The notes: generated by a model from the letters alone, not told the origin. A stretch of 33,709 bases of DNA from Desulfuromonadales bacterium (GCA_013377095.1 JACAAY010000052.1:1-33709), one strand, 5' to 3'; positions 22,440 through 30,748 are shown, counted from the first letter of the stretch. Made by a program: numbers and translations.

Positions 22440-23279
22440 TTAAGCACCCTTGAGGGAAGCGGCCCGTTCCAGGTCGCTGCTCTTCTTGAACAGAACCCCC
22501 AGATAGGGAAGCACCTCATCGGCCAGCGCCTCCATCCGGAAATCGGGATCGGCCTGCAACGCACGCAGCCAGTTGAGCAGCTCACGGGTGGCCGGTTTCT
22601 TCTCGATCCCCTCGATCCGCCGCAGCCGGTAAAAAGCGTTGATGCAGGCCTTGGCCAGATCGTCGTTCAGACTTGGAAAATGCATGTTCACGATCCGGCG
22701 CATCATCTCCTCATCGGGAAAGGCGATGTGATGAAAGTTGCAGCGCCCCAGAAAGGGATCGGAGAGATCCTTCTTGGCGTTGGAGGTGATGATGACCACC
22801 GGTCGGACGCGGGCCTTGACACTGCGGTCGATTTCCATGATATCAAACTGCATCTGGTCCAGCACATCCAGCATGTCATCCTGAAAGTCGGTGTCGGCCT
22901 TGTCAATCTCGTCGATCAGTAGCACCACGCGCTGGTCGGCAACAAAGGCCTGGCCGATCTTACCCATGCGGATGTACTCGGAGATGTTGGCCACATCGCG
23001 GGATGAATCGCCGAAACGGCTGTCGTTGAGCCGGGTCAGTGTATCGTACTGGTAGAGCGCCTCCACCAGCTTCATGCTGGATTTGACGTTGAGGATCAAC
23101 AGAGGCATCTGCAGGCTCTCGGCAATGGCGTGGGCCAGCATGGTTTTACCGGTGCCCGGCTCCCCCTTGAGCAGCAGCGGCATCTCCAACGCCATTGAAA
23201 CGTTGACAATCTTGGCAAGTTCCTCATCCAGCACATAGCGACTGGCGCCGCTGAAGCGCTGAAAATTCTGTTCTGTCAT
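22440..23279 (-). CDS. MoxR-family AAA+ ATPase
   Basis: The 279-residue ATPase has Walker A GEPGTGKTM (about residues 38-46), Walker B VLLIDEIDKAD (about 119-129), sensor-1 VVIITSNAKKDL and the arginine-rich PFLGRCNFHHIAFPD segment characteristic of the MoxR group. MoxR ATPases form hexamers that work with VWA partners to mature or remodel enzymes, typically metalloenzymes. AAGGAG lies 10 bases upstream of the ATG. The next gene in the same direction is the VWA/CoxE-like protein, so the two form a bicistronic unit. Confidence 0.9.
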   Translation of the reverse strand: MTEQNFQRFSGASRYVLDEELAKIVNVSMALEMPLLLKGEPGTGKTMLAHAIAESLQMPLLILNVKSSMKLVEALYQYDTLTRLNDSRFGDSSRDVANISEYIRMGKIGQAFVADQRVVLLIDEIDKADTDFQDDMLDVLDQMQFDIMEIDRSVKARVRPVVIITSNAKKDLSDPFLGRCNFHHIAFPDEEMMRRIVNMHFPSLNDDLAKACINAFYRLRRIEGIEKKPATRELLNWLRALQADPDFRMEALADEVLPYLGVLFKKSSDLERAASLKGA

Positions 23280-23313
23280 GGGAGTGAACTCCTTGTTCTG
23301 ATTGGATTATGAT

Positions 23314-23949
23314 TCAGCGAATAAAATTCATATACAGCTTGGGGTCCCGTTCCGGTTCCGCAACCGTGCCCCGGCCGTTTTCAACAAGCTTCATCAGCCA
23401 GGCCATGTTTTTGCCAAGCACCCGCATGATCTGGCCACCCTCCTCGTCCCTGGTAACTTCACCCGGTCGTGCGCCATGAATCACGTTCCAATAATTGGAT
23501 GCCGGGAGCAGCATCTCGGAGTAGAGCAAAAAATTGTTCAATTGATCAAACGCCGGCAACCCGCCGGAACGGCGCACCGCAACCACAGCCGCACCAACCT
23601 TGTGCCGCAACATGCCGTTGTTCATGCTGGTAACATAAAAGGCCCGGTCCAGGAATGATTTCATGGTGCCCCCCATGGCCGCGAAATGGACCGGAGAACC
23701 CAGCAGTATGCCGTCGGCCTGTTTCATCTTCTGGATCCATTCATTGACCTCATCATCAGGCAGCACACACTGCTCGTTCTTCAATTTCGCGCACTGATTG
23801 CAGGCGATACAGCCTCTGATGACCTTGTTTCCCACATGAATGATTTCAGTTTCAATACCTTCCTTTTCCAGCTCGGCGGTAACCATGCTGAGGGCATGCC
23901 AGGTATTGCCTTTTTCCTTGGGACTCCCATTAAATGCCAGAACTTTCAT
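23314..23949 (-). CDS. Flavodoxin-fold NAD(P)H-dependent oxidoreductase with Cys cluster
   Basis: The 211-residue protein starts with the FMN-binding MKVLAFNGSPKEKGNT and has the flavin loop GSPVHFAAMGGTMKSFLDRAF (about residues 85-105). The segment GCIACNQCAKLKNEQC (about 47-62) carries four cysteines arranged as in iron-sulfur flavoproteins. Roles in reducing quinones, nitro compounds or disulfide stress agents are typical for the family. ATG at 23949 is preferred over the preceding in-frame TTG. It is divergent from an HxlR-type regulator, with the operator between, mirroring the ArsR/flavodoxin pair at 1560-2701. Confidence 0.87.
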   Translation of the reverse strand: MKVLAFNGSPKEKGNTWHALSMVTAELEKEGIETEIIHVGNKVIRGCIACNQCAKLKNEQCVLPDDEVNEWIQKMKQADGILLGSPVHFAAMGGTMKSFLDRAFYVTSMNNGMLRHKVGAAVVAVRRSGGLPAFDQLNNFLLYSEMLLPASNYWNVIHGARPGEVTRDEEGGQIMRVLGKNMAWLMKLVENGRGTVAEPERDPKLYMNFIR

Positions 23950-24054
23950 CAACGAATCCTCTCTCTGAGTGAGATATCTTCACATGCCTCTTTTCATTTT
24001 TGAAGGCTTGTGTTATATGCAGCCATAGGCATTAAAAAGTCAATAACGGACTTA

Positions 24055-24084
24055 TTGGGTACGTAGTACCTATTTGGGTACGTA
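24055..24084. promoter_or_regulatory. HxlR-type operator
   Basis: TTGGGTACGTA occurs twice as a direct repeat (24055-24065 and 24074-24084), and the first copy extends into the palindrome GGTAC-GTA-GTACC (24058-24070). It lies between the divergent flavodoxin-type and HxlR-type genes and fits an HxlR-family dimer binding site. Confidence 0.6.
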
Positions 24085-24125
24085 TGCATTCAATTGTGAA
24101 ATATTTAAATTTTGAGGAGTTGCAA

Positions 24126-24506
24126 ATGCAGATGAATCAGGGAACCGCGGATATGATGGTGTATCGTGGGAAAGACTACAAATGCGGCATTGACCTGACC
24201 CTGGCCGTAGTCGGCGGCAAATGGAAGGCCTCCATTCTCTGGCATCTGGCGCAGGAAACCATGCGTTTTTCGGATTTGCAGAGGCAATTCTCCGACACCA
24301 CCCGCAAGATGCTGACCCAGCAGTTGCGCGAACTGGAGGCGGACGGGCTGGTACACCGCGAGGTGTACCCCCAGGTGCCACCGAAGGTGGAATATTCGCT
24401 GACCGGGAAGGGCACGACCATCATTCCGATCCTCAATCAGATGTGCGAATGGGCACGGGGATATTTACAGGATGATGAAGATGCTGCGAAAAGCGTTGCA
24501 GCCTGA
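24126..24506 (+). CDS. HxlR-family winged-helix transcriptional regulator
   Basis: The 126-residue protein carries the HxlR signature: CGIDLTLAVVGGKWKASILWHLA, FSDLQRQFSDTTRKMLTQQLRELEADGLVHREVY and a C-terminal helix. The cysteine before GIDLTL is the conserved one used as a thiol or aldehyde sensor in several members. ATG at 24126 follows TTGAGGAGTTGCAA, a good ribosome binding site; the upstream in-frame ATG at 24084 overlaps the operator. It probably represses or activates the divergent flavodoxin-type reductase in response to electrophiles such as quinones or aldehydes. Confidence 0.88.
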   Translation: MQMNQGTADMMVYRGKDYKCGIDLTLAVVGGKWKASILWHLAQETMRFSDLQRQFSDTTRKMLTQQLRELEADGLVHREVYPQVPPKVEYSLTGKGTTIIPILNQMCEWARGYLQDDEDAAKSVAA

Positions 24507-24529
24507 CCATATTCGACCCCAAAACCGTG

Positions 24530-25318
24530 TCAGCAGACCCGCGGGCTGTAATGACGCTTGAGCCAGCGACTCAGTCCGTCCAAACCGGGAAACAGGACCC
24601 GTTCATTCACATTGGACTGGTCGAGCTTGTCGCGGATCTCCCACTTCAGGGATGCCGGAACGATGATGCGCTTGCAGAGACCGGGATGGGCAACAAACCA
24701 GTCGTCAAGCACCAGACAGGGATCGGACATGACGGAACAGAAGGCGTACTGGTTAACGATCCTGTCATCGATGGAAGGCGGTTCAAAGAAGATGACCACC
24801 TTTTCGCTGTCCAGGGCATTGAGCTGCGATAGCGAATTAACCACCTCGGAGAGCAATTCGACGGTCAGGACATTCGCCCCTTCCCTTTCCACCCAATCCC
24901 TCAGTTTCGGCGGCAGCAACTTATGCGCCTTGATGTAGTCCACCGCCCAGATAACACCGTTCCGGTCAAATTTATCGATATCAGCGGTGGCAAAATGCAT
25001 GGCGATGAATGGTGAGTAGGTCCAGTCGAGCACCCTGGTTGGCAAGCCATAATGCTGTGCCACGGAAAGCCAGTGCCAGAGGGAATCGTGCTCAACAACA
25101 TTGCGGTGGGCGTATTTTTTGAAATTCCGCAGCATGTGCCGTTCCAGCTCGGCATACTTTCCGCCGAGACGCATCAGGGTCGTTTCGAGACGGTAGGTTG
25201 AATCGACAAGACCACGAAAGGCGAAACGTGAGCGGAATCGCTGTAAATCATCGTTCCAAGAATCGGCAAAGAGTTCATCCTGCAGTTGATCCCAGGTTTT
25301 GACTTCGATAGTTTTCAA
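24530..25318 (-). CDS. FRG-domain protein
   Basis: The 262-residue protein has the FRG domain: FRSRFAFRGLVDSTYRLETTLMRL (about residues 27-50, with the Phe-Arg-Gly core), the helix LWHWLSVAQHYGLPTRVLDWTYSPFIAMHFA (about 79-109) and later IFFEPPSIDDRIVNQYAFCSVM. FRG domains are of unknown activity, are frequent in mobile and defence contexts and have been compared to ADP-ribosyltransferase folds. The start is TTG: the frame has no ATG nearby, and GGAGG lies 10 bases upstream. A TATAAT-like -10 (25354-25359 on the minus strand) precedes it. It stands alone, convergent with the HxlR gene. Confidence 0.82.
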   Translation of the reverse strand: MKTIEVKTWDQLQDELFADSWNDDLQRFRSRFAFRGLVDSTYRLETTLMRLGGKYAELERHMLRNFKKYAHRNVVEHDSLWHWLSVAQHYGLPTRVLDWTYSPFIAMHFATADIDKFDRNGVIWAVDYIKAHKLLPPKLRDWVEREGANVLTVELLSEVVNSLSQLNALDSEKVVIFFEPPSIDDRIVNQYAFCSVMSDPCLVLDDWFVAHPGLCKRIIVPASLKWEIRDKLDQSNVNERVLFPGLDGLSRWLKRHYSPRVC

Positions 25319-25474
25319 AGTCGGCGTTCCTCCTTCATGGTAGCGGGCATGCCATTATAATATATCTGGTGTTCTCTTATCACAGAATTGCAGCAAACAA
25401 AAGAAGGGGTGCACACCTGCTCTGGCGTACAGCCCCTCTTCCAGACATTGTTCCCGATTTCCAAAAGATCTGTT

Positions 25475-25503
25475 GACATCTGCCGCGCAAAGTCTTCAAA
25501 TGC
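25475..25503 (+). promoter_or_regulatory. Probable promoter of the citrate lyase operon
   Basis: TTGACA (25475-25480), a 17-base spacer and TCAAAT (25498-25503) lie about 42 bases before the citC ATG. The region upstream (25380-25445) has an imperfect hairpin with AGGGG/CCCCT arms. No CitB-type operator could be identified by eye. Confidence 0.5.
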
Positions 25504-25545
25504 AAAAGTCGAATCATGTCAATCACTAAAGGATGAATTGGCTTC

Positions 25546-26562
25546 ATGATTGCGGAATTGTACTCTCCCCGCCACCGACAGGCAGCGCGGGATCTCATGG
25601 AGCGAAACGGGCTCTCCTTTGAGGAGGGTTTCGACGACCTGGTCGGTATCCATGAGACCGGCAGACTGGTGGCGGTCGGCGCACGGGCAGGCAACATCCT
25701 GAAGATGTTTGCCGTGGAACCGTCCCACCAGGGCGGGCCGCTGCTGGCTGAAATGGTGACCGAACTGGTCGGGCGCGGACTCTCCGCCGGTTTCGAGTCG
25801 CTGTTCGTCTTTACCAAACCGGATTACGTCAGTATCTTCGAGTCGTTCAACTTCTCGCTGCTTGCCAGCCAGGGACAGGTGTTGCTGCTGGAGTACGGCA
25901 AGGGGCTGGAGCGCTGGCTCGCTTCCCACCGTTCCCTGGTCAGAAGTGGAACCAACGGCGCCGTTGTCATGAACTGCAACCCCTTTACCCGCGGGCACCG
26001 CCACCTGGTGGAACAGGCGGCCGGACAGGTGGACAACCTCTACCTCTTCGTGGTTAGCGAGGAGCGTTCCCTGTTCCCCTTCTCCGTCCGCATGCAACTG
26101 GTGCGCGCTGGAGTGGCGGACATTGCCAACGTCCTGGTCCTGGAAACATCCCACTATGCCATCAGCAGTGCCACCTTCCCTACTTACTTTCTCAAGAAAA
26201 ACGATCAGGTCGCCCGTATCCAGATGGAACTGGACCTGAACCTGTTTGGCTCCCGCATAGCCCCTTTTTTCCGAATCAGCCGACGATTCGCGGGGAGCGA
26301 ACCCTGCTGCGGGATGACCCACCACTATAATGAAACCATGAAGCGCATTCTTCCGCTGTACGGCATAACACTGACCGAGATCGAGCGCCTGCGCTCCTCC
26401 AGTGGTGTCATCAGCGCGTCCGAAGTACGGAAAGCACTGGCGGTTAACAACCTTTCGCTCCTGGAAGATCAACTTCCCGAATCAACCTTGGCTTTTCTCC
26501 GCAGCAGCGAAGCCGATTCAATTCGAGAGACACTACGGCATGACGGGAGAACTACCACATGA
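25546..26562 (+). CDS. citC: [Citrate (pro-3S)-lyase] ligase
   Basis: CitC acetylates the phosphoribosyl-dephospho-CoA arm of the lyase using acetate and ATP, switching the enzyme on. The 338-residue protein has an N-terminal GNAT-like domain (about residues 1-120: GARAGNILKMFAVEPSHQGGPLLAEMV) and a nucleotidyltransferase domain with the HxGH-like segment NCNPFTRGHRHLVEQAA (about 145-161) and SSSGVISASEVRKAL near the C terminus (ISxS signature). Length matches the family. The stop overlaps the citD start by four bases (ATGA). It is the first gene of the operon. Confidence 0.93.
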   Translation: MIAELYSPRHRQAARDLMERNGLSFEEGFDDLVGIHETGRLVAVGARAGNILKMFAVEPSHQGGPLLAEMVTELVGRGLSAGFESLFVFTKPDYVSIFESFNFSLLASQGQVLLLEYGKGLERWLASHRSLVRSGTNGAVVMNCNPFTRGHRHLVEQAAGQVDNLYLFVVSEERSLFPFSVRMQLVRAGVADIANVLVLETSHYAISSATFPTYFLKKNDQVARIQMELDLNLFGSRIAPFFRISRRFAGSEPCCGMTHHYNETMKRILPLYGITLTEIERLRSSSGVISASEVRKALAVNNLSLLEDQLPESTLAFLRSSEADSIRETLRHDGRTTT

Positions 26563-26822
26563 CAATCAAGAAAAAGGGACAGGCCGGCACCATGCAGTTC
26601 AGTGACCCTATGGTATTTGTAGAGCCGGCGGACGAACTAACCCTGGAAATAGAATCCACAGTCCAGAAGCAGTTTGGGCACCTGATACGCGCCAAACTGG
26701 AGCAGGTGCTTGCCAATCAGGGGATCACCAGGGGCAGAATCCGCATCTCCGACCGGGGCGCGCTGGACTATGCCATCGAAGCGCGCCTGGAGGCGGCGCT
26801 GCAGCGAGCCAGGGAGGCATGA
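26559..26822 (+). CDS. citD: Citrate lyase acyl carrier protein (gamma subunit)
   Basis: The 87-residue acyl carrier protein matches CitD along its length: GQAGTMQFSDPMVFVEP, STVQKQFGHLIRAKLEQVL and the ending DRGALDYAIEARLEAAL. In enterobacterial CitD the prosthetic group sits on Ser14 in AGTLESGD; here the aligned residue is Phe14 and a serine follows at position 15 (MQFSD). Gram-positive relatives such as TESSD have serines at both positions, so Ser15 could carry the arm. Overlaps citC by four bases and is followed after four bases by the PPC-domain gene. Confidence 0.9.
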   Translation: MTIKKKGQAGTMQFSDPMVFVEPADELTLEIESTVQKQFGHLIRAKLEQVLANQGITRGRIRISDRGALDYAIEARLEAALQRAREA

Positions 26823-26826
26823 GATC

Positions 26827-27297
26827 ATGAAGGGATTCAAGTACAAGGAATACAGCCAGGGACGACGCTTCATCCTCAAGATCATTCCGGGGGAGAGCCT
26901 GGTGGAGTGCATCACCCAGTTCGCCCTCAAGGAAAACATTCATTTTGCCGTGCTGCTCTCCGCCGTCGGTTCGGTCAAGAATGTCTGCCTGAGGGGGATC
27001 AAGTCAGGGGCAAAACTACCCATCACCCCGGCGCGCATCAACACGCATCTGCTGGAGGGCCCCCTGGAACTGCTCAGTCTGACCGGGAATATCGTTCCCG
27101 ATGAATCCGATGCGCCCGATTGCCACCTGCATATCATGGCCGGCAAGTCATCGGGTGAAGTAATCGGCGGTCACCTGTTCGACGCCCAGGTCTTTGCCAC
27201 CTGCGAAATCGTCCTGACCGAACTGGTCGTGGAGGGGGTCGAACGTCACCTCTCCACATCCGGTGGCACCCCCACCATCTTTTTCGACGAGGAGTAA
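26827..27297 (+). CDS. PPC/DUF296-domain protein inside the citrate lyase operon
   Basis: The 156-residue protein is a single PPC (plant and prokaryote conserved, DUF296) domain: GRRFILKIIPGESLVECI, IHFAVLLSAVGSVKNVCLRG, LLEGPLELLSLTGNIVP and the histidine-rich DCHLHIMAGKSSGEVIGGHLF (about residues 98-118), where the histidines form the usual metal site of the trimeric fold. Prokaryotic PPC proteins are annotated as DNA-binding by analogy to plants, but the bacterial function is not established. GGGAGG lies nine bases before the ATG, four bases after citD and three bases before citE, so it is translated as part of the operon. It is not one of the known cit proteins (CitC, D, E, F, X, G), so a regulatory or cofactor role is open. 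Confidence 0.85.
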   Translation: MKGFKYKEYSQGRRFILKIIPGESLVECITQFALKENIHFAVLLSAVGSVKNVCLRGIKSGAKLPITPARINTHLLEGPLELLSLTGNIVPDESDAPDCHLHIMAGKSSGEVIGGHLFDAQVFATCEIVLTELVVEGVERHLSTSGGTPTIFFDEE

Positions 27298-27300
27298 GAA

Positions 27301-28221
27301 ATGCCGGAATTCCAGCTGCGCAGGACATTGCTGTATGTGCCGGGCAACATGCCTTCCATGCTGCAGAACGTGCCGCTCTTCACCTGTGATGCGGTGATCC
27401 TTGACCTGGAGGACGCTGTCCCGCTCAACGAAAAGGATGCGGCCCGCATCCTGGTCAAACGATTCCTGGAAAGCCACACCAACCGCAACAAGGAAATTCT
27501 GGTGCGCATCAACCCCCTGGATACCAAATGGGCCTACGACGACCTGAAGGCCGTGCTTCCGGCTCTGCCCGACGGCATCCGTTTGCCCAAGGCCGATACC
27601 CCCGAGATCGTCGAGCACCTGGACACCATGCTGACCGAATTCGAGGAGGAGCTGGAACTGGAGATTGGCCGTTTCCGGATACTCCCCTCCATCGAGAGCG
27701 CCCGGGGAGTGATCAACGCAAACAGCATCGCCCGCACCTCGAAACGGGTCTTCGGGCTTGGCTTTGGCGCTGAGGACTACACCGCCAGCATGGAAATCGA
27801 ACGCACCAAGGGGGGCGAAGAGCTGTTCAATGCCCGCATGAATGTGCTCTGGGCTGCCAAGGCGGCCGGCATCCAGGCCATTGACACCATCTTTGCCGAT
27901 GTCAACGACATGGACGGTCTGCGTCGCGAGACCGAACTGGTCAAGAAACTGGGCTATACCGGCAAGTGCATGGTTAATCCCCGCCAGATCGACGTCATCC
28001 ACGACGTGTTCGCCCCCAAACAGGAAGAGGTGGATTACGCCCTGCAGGTCATCGACGCCATCAAACGCGCCCGCTCCATGGGCACCGGCGTCATTTCCCT
28101 GGGTGGCAAGATGATCGATGCGCCGGTGGTCAAACGAGCAGCGCGCGTGCTGCGCACCGCCTATGCCCACGGCCTGGTGGACGAGACCATACACGAGGAG
28201 GACATCCATGGCGCTGAATAG
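27301..28221 (+). CDS. citE: Citrate lyase beta subunit (citryl-ACP lyase)
   Basis: CitE cleaves citryl-ACP to acetyl-ACP and oxaloacetate. The 306-residue protein is of the HpcH/HpaI aldolase (TIM-barrel) family: LRRTLLYVPGNMPSML, AVILDLEDAVPLNEKDAAR (metal-binding Glu/Asp, about residues 33-51), NPLDTKW, the SIESARGVINA..RVFGLGFGAEDYTASM segment and GKCMVNPRQIDVIH. Length matches CitE. GAGGAG precedes the ATG by six bases. Its end overlaps citF by 14 bases. Confidence 0.94.
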   Translation: MPEFQLRRTLLYVPGNMPSMLQNVPLFTCDAVILDLEDAVPLNEKDAARILVKRFLESHTNRNKEILVRINPLDTKWAYDDLKAVLPALPDGIRLPKADTPEIVEHLDTMLTEFEEELELEIGRFRILPSIESARGVINANSIARTSKRVFGLGFGAEDYTASMEIERTKGGEELFNARMNVLWAAKAAGIQAIDTIFADVNDMDGLRRETELVKKLGYTGKCMVNPRQIDVIHDVFAPKQEEVDYALQVIDAIKRARSMGTGVISLGGKMIDAPVVKRAARVLRTAYAHGLVDETIHEEDIHGAE

Positions 28222-29746
28222 CCTGGGACGCCTGATACCTGATACATTTGCCGGAAGGATGCTGCTGCCCTATAGCGACCCCTGGTCCCTGCAGCCGCAC
28301 ACGCAGCGCTCCACCAGACCGACCAAGCGCATTGCCCACGACGGCAACAAGATCCTGGCCGGTATCAGGGAGGCGATCATTGCCTCGGGGCTGAAAGACG
28401 GCATGACCATCTCGACCCACCACAGCCTGAGGAACGGCGACCAGTTGCTCAACCAGATTGTGCATGAGATCGACGATCTGGGCATCCGTGACATAAAAAT
28501 CGCCTCCAGTTCCGTCCACCCGGTTCATGCAGAAATCATCCCCGCCATCCGCAAGGGGGTCATCACCGGCCTGGAGTGCGGCGTCAACGGCCTGATCGGA
28601 GAACTTATTTCACGGGGCGAGTTGATCTGCCCGGTTATCGTCCGCTCCCACGGCGGGCGGGCCCGGGCACTGATCACCGGCGAGGTGCCGGTGGATGTGG
28701 CCTTTCTGGCTGCCCCCTGTTGTGACGAATACGGCAACTTCAACGGCTTCTCCGGCCCCTCGGCCTGCGGCAGCCTGGGCTATGCCAAAGTGGATGCGCT
28801 GCACGCCCGCACGGTGATTGCGGTGACCGACAACCTGGTGCCCTACCCGGCCGTGCCGGTCGGCATTCCCCAGACCGTGGTGGACTACGTCGTGCCGGTG
28901 GAATCCCTGGGTGACCCGGCCAAGATCGTCTCCACCACCACCCGCATCACCACCGATCCCATCGGTCTGCAGATCGCCAAGTACGCCGCCCTGGTGATCG
29001 AATCCTCCGGGCTGCTGAAGGATGGCTTTTCCTTCCAGACCGGCACCGGCGGTATTTCCCTGGCCGTGGCAGACCATGTACGCAGCTTGATGCGCAAGGG
29101 GAACATCAAGGGGAGCTTCGGCTGCGGCGGCATCACCGGCTATTTCGTGGACATGCTGGAGGAAGGGCTGTTCCAGGCGCTGCTGGATGTGCAATGCTTC
29201 GACCTGAAGGCGGTGGAATCCATCGCCCGCAACCGCAACCACCAGGAGATCAGCGCCACCATGTACGCCAACCCCTTTAACAGCGGGGCCGTGGTCAACC
29301 GCCTGGACTGCGTGATCCTCAGCGCCACCGAGGTTGACGTGGATTTCAACGTCAACGTCAACACCGAATCAAACGGTTACCTGCTGCACAACACCGGCGG
29401 CCATAGCGACACTGCTGCCGGTGCCAAACTGGCCATCATTGTGGCCCCCTCCATTCGCGGACGGCTTCCCATCATCAGGGACTCGGTCACCACCATCACC
29501 ACACCGGGGGAGACGGTAGATGTTGTCGTCACTGAGCGGGGCATCGCCGTCAACAGCAAGCACCCCGAGCTGAAAGCCGAGTTGATCCGGCGCCGGGCAC
29601 CGGTCAAGGATATCCGTGAACTGCGCGACGAGATCTACGCCCTGACCGGCGTGCCGCGACCGCTGGAGTTCGAAGATGATGTGGTCGGGCTGGTGGAATA
29701 CCGCGATGGGTCGATCATCGATGTCATTCGCAAAGTCAAGGAGTAA
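28208..29746 (+). CDS. citF: Citrate lyase alpha subunit (citrate:ACP transferase)
   Basis: CitF swaps acetate for citrate on the acyl carrier protein. The 512-residue protein begins MALNSLGRLIPD; ATG 28208 follows GAGGAGG, and the start inside citE is expected for translational coupling. It shows the CoA-transferase I fold in two halves: DGMTISTHHSLRNGDQL, the SHGGRARALITGEVPVDVAFLAAPCCDEYGN segment and, in the second half, GTGGISLAVADHV, GGHSDTAAGAKL and VTERGIAVNSKHPEL. Length fits the family. It forms the large subunit of the (alpha-beta-gamma)6 complex with CitE and CitD. Confidence 0.94.
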   Translation: MALNSLGRLIPDTFAGRMLLPYSDPWSLQPHTQRSTRPTKRIAHDGNKILAGIREAIIASGLKDGMTISTHHSLRNGDQLLNQIVHEIDDLGIRDIKIASSSVHPVHAEIIPAIRKGVITGLECGVNGLIGELISRGELICPVIVRSHGGRARALITGEVPVDVAFLAAPCCDEYGNFNGFSGPSACGSLGYAKVDALHARTVIAVTDNLVPYPAVPVGIPQTVVDYVVPVESLGDPAKIVSTTTRITTDPIGLQIAKYAALVIESSGLLKDGFSFQTGTGGISLAVADHVRSLMRKGNIKGSFGCGGITGYFVDMLEEGLFQALLDVQCFDLKAVESIARNRNHQEISATMYANPFNSGAVVNRLDCVILSATEVDVDFNVNVNTESNGYLLHNTGGHSDTAAGAKLAIIVAPSIRGRLPIIRDSVTTITTPGETVDVVVTERGIAVNSKHPELKAELIRRRAPVKDIRELRDEIYALTGVPRPLEFEDDVVGLVEYRDGSIIDVIRKVKE

Positions 29747-29750
29747 CATT

Positions 29751-30248
29751 TTGGCAGCCAGGGACCGCCGGCAGGAGCTGCTGGACCGGCAGCTCGCCAG
29801 CGGCTGTCCCGCCACCCTCTTTCTCTCCCTCAACATCCCCGGTACAGACAAGCATCCCCCCGGAGTGGAGGCACTCTTTGCCTGGGCGCTGGCCAGACTG
29901 AAGGTACTCTTTCCCGATTTGATCACCCTGTCCAAAGCTATTGACTATCTGGGACCCTATGCCCTGCTGGCACTCCATCAGGAAGCCCTGTCGGTCAAAC
30001 AACAGTGCATGGCTCTGGAAACCAGCCACCCCGCGGCCCGGCTGATCGACCTGGATGTCTACGACCAAAACGGCACCCAGCTCGGTCGCAGCGCCCTCGC
30101 CCTCCCCCCCCGCCCCTGCCTTGTCTGCCATCAACCGGCCTTTGACTGCATCCGCCTTGGACGGCACCGTATGGAAGAGGTTGTTGAAATTGTGGAACAG
30201 CTTCTGATGGATTTCAGCCTCCAGACACAAGCTCTATTCACACTCTAA
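29751..30248 (+). CDS. citX: Holo-citrate lyase acyl carrier synthase
   Basis: CitX transfers the phosphoribosyl-dephospho-CoA group onto apo-CitD. The 165-residue protein has the CitX hallmark LGRSALALPPRPCLVCHQPAFDCIRLGRH (about residues 106-134) and the LIDLDVYDQNG segment. The start is TTG at 29751 with AGGAG 7 bases upstream, five bases after the citF stop; no ATG lies in suitable position. The prosthetic-group precursor synthase CitG and a citrate transporter are not in the window, so they must be elsewhere. Confidence 0.9.
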   Translation: MAARDRRQELLDRQLASGCPATLFLSLNIPGTDKHPPGVEALFAWALARLKVLFPDLITLSKAIDYLGPYALLALHQEALSVKQQCMALETSHPAARLIDLDVYDQNGTQLGRSALALPPRPCLVCHQPAFDCIRLGRHRMEEVVEIVEQLLMDFSLQTQALFTL

Positions 30249-30748
30249 GTTGGACAATCCGAACCAAAAGATTTTTTTCACGCAACGACGCAACGAATTA
30301 AAGCCTTCAACCAATCAGTTTTTGATTTTAGTTGCGCCGTCGCTTAACAGCGCCTACTTCTGGTGTGTCGTCGCGTGAGTCATGTCTGATTGAGCACATT
30401 CATCATATATCTTTAAACATCAAAAACGCCACCGCAGGCCCCCTGTATTCTCCTTTGACAAGAAGGCATGGCGTATATAAAGTACAATTTAATTGGTTAA
30501 AACTTACATGCATCACGCATCCGGGCTTTCAATTCGCTGGTTGGTGACACGTGGAAGGAACCGGAGGAGGATGGCCGGAATTCCGCTCACCAAAACAAAT
30601 GGAATGTTATCCGCCCAACAATAAGGCTATTTATCAAATAGTTATGATGTTTTTATTTTATGGTTTGTATTGAAGCTGAATATGAAAGGTGTAAAATCAC
30701 CGTAATTCCGGTGATTAACGAGTTGGTAGAGATAAAAAGGAAGATGAA
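30249..30748. other. AT-rich intergenic region downstream of the citrate operon
   Basis: About 500 bases without a convincing gene. GCAACGACGCAAC (30282-30294) and GTTGCGCCGTCGC (30331-30343) form an imperfect inverted repeat (11 of 13 pairs), a type of CGCAACGACGC repeat I associate with Geobacter-like intergenic DNA. The rest is AT-rich, with no promoter or RNA motif I can defend. It marks the change from core operon to accessory DNA. Confidence 0.5.

Noticed and set aside
27148..28209. Minus-strand open frame of 353 codons opposite citE
   Set aside because: A long antisense shadow caused by GC-rich codon use; the plus strand encodes a full-length, motif-complete CitE.
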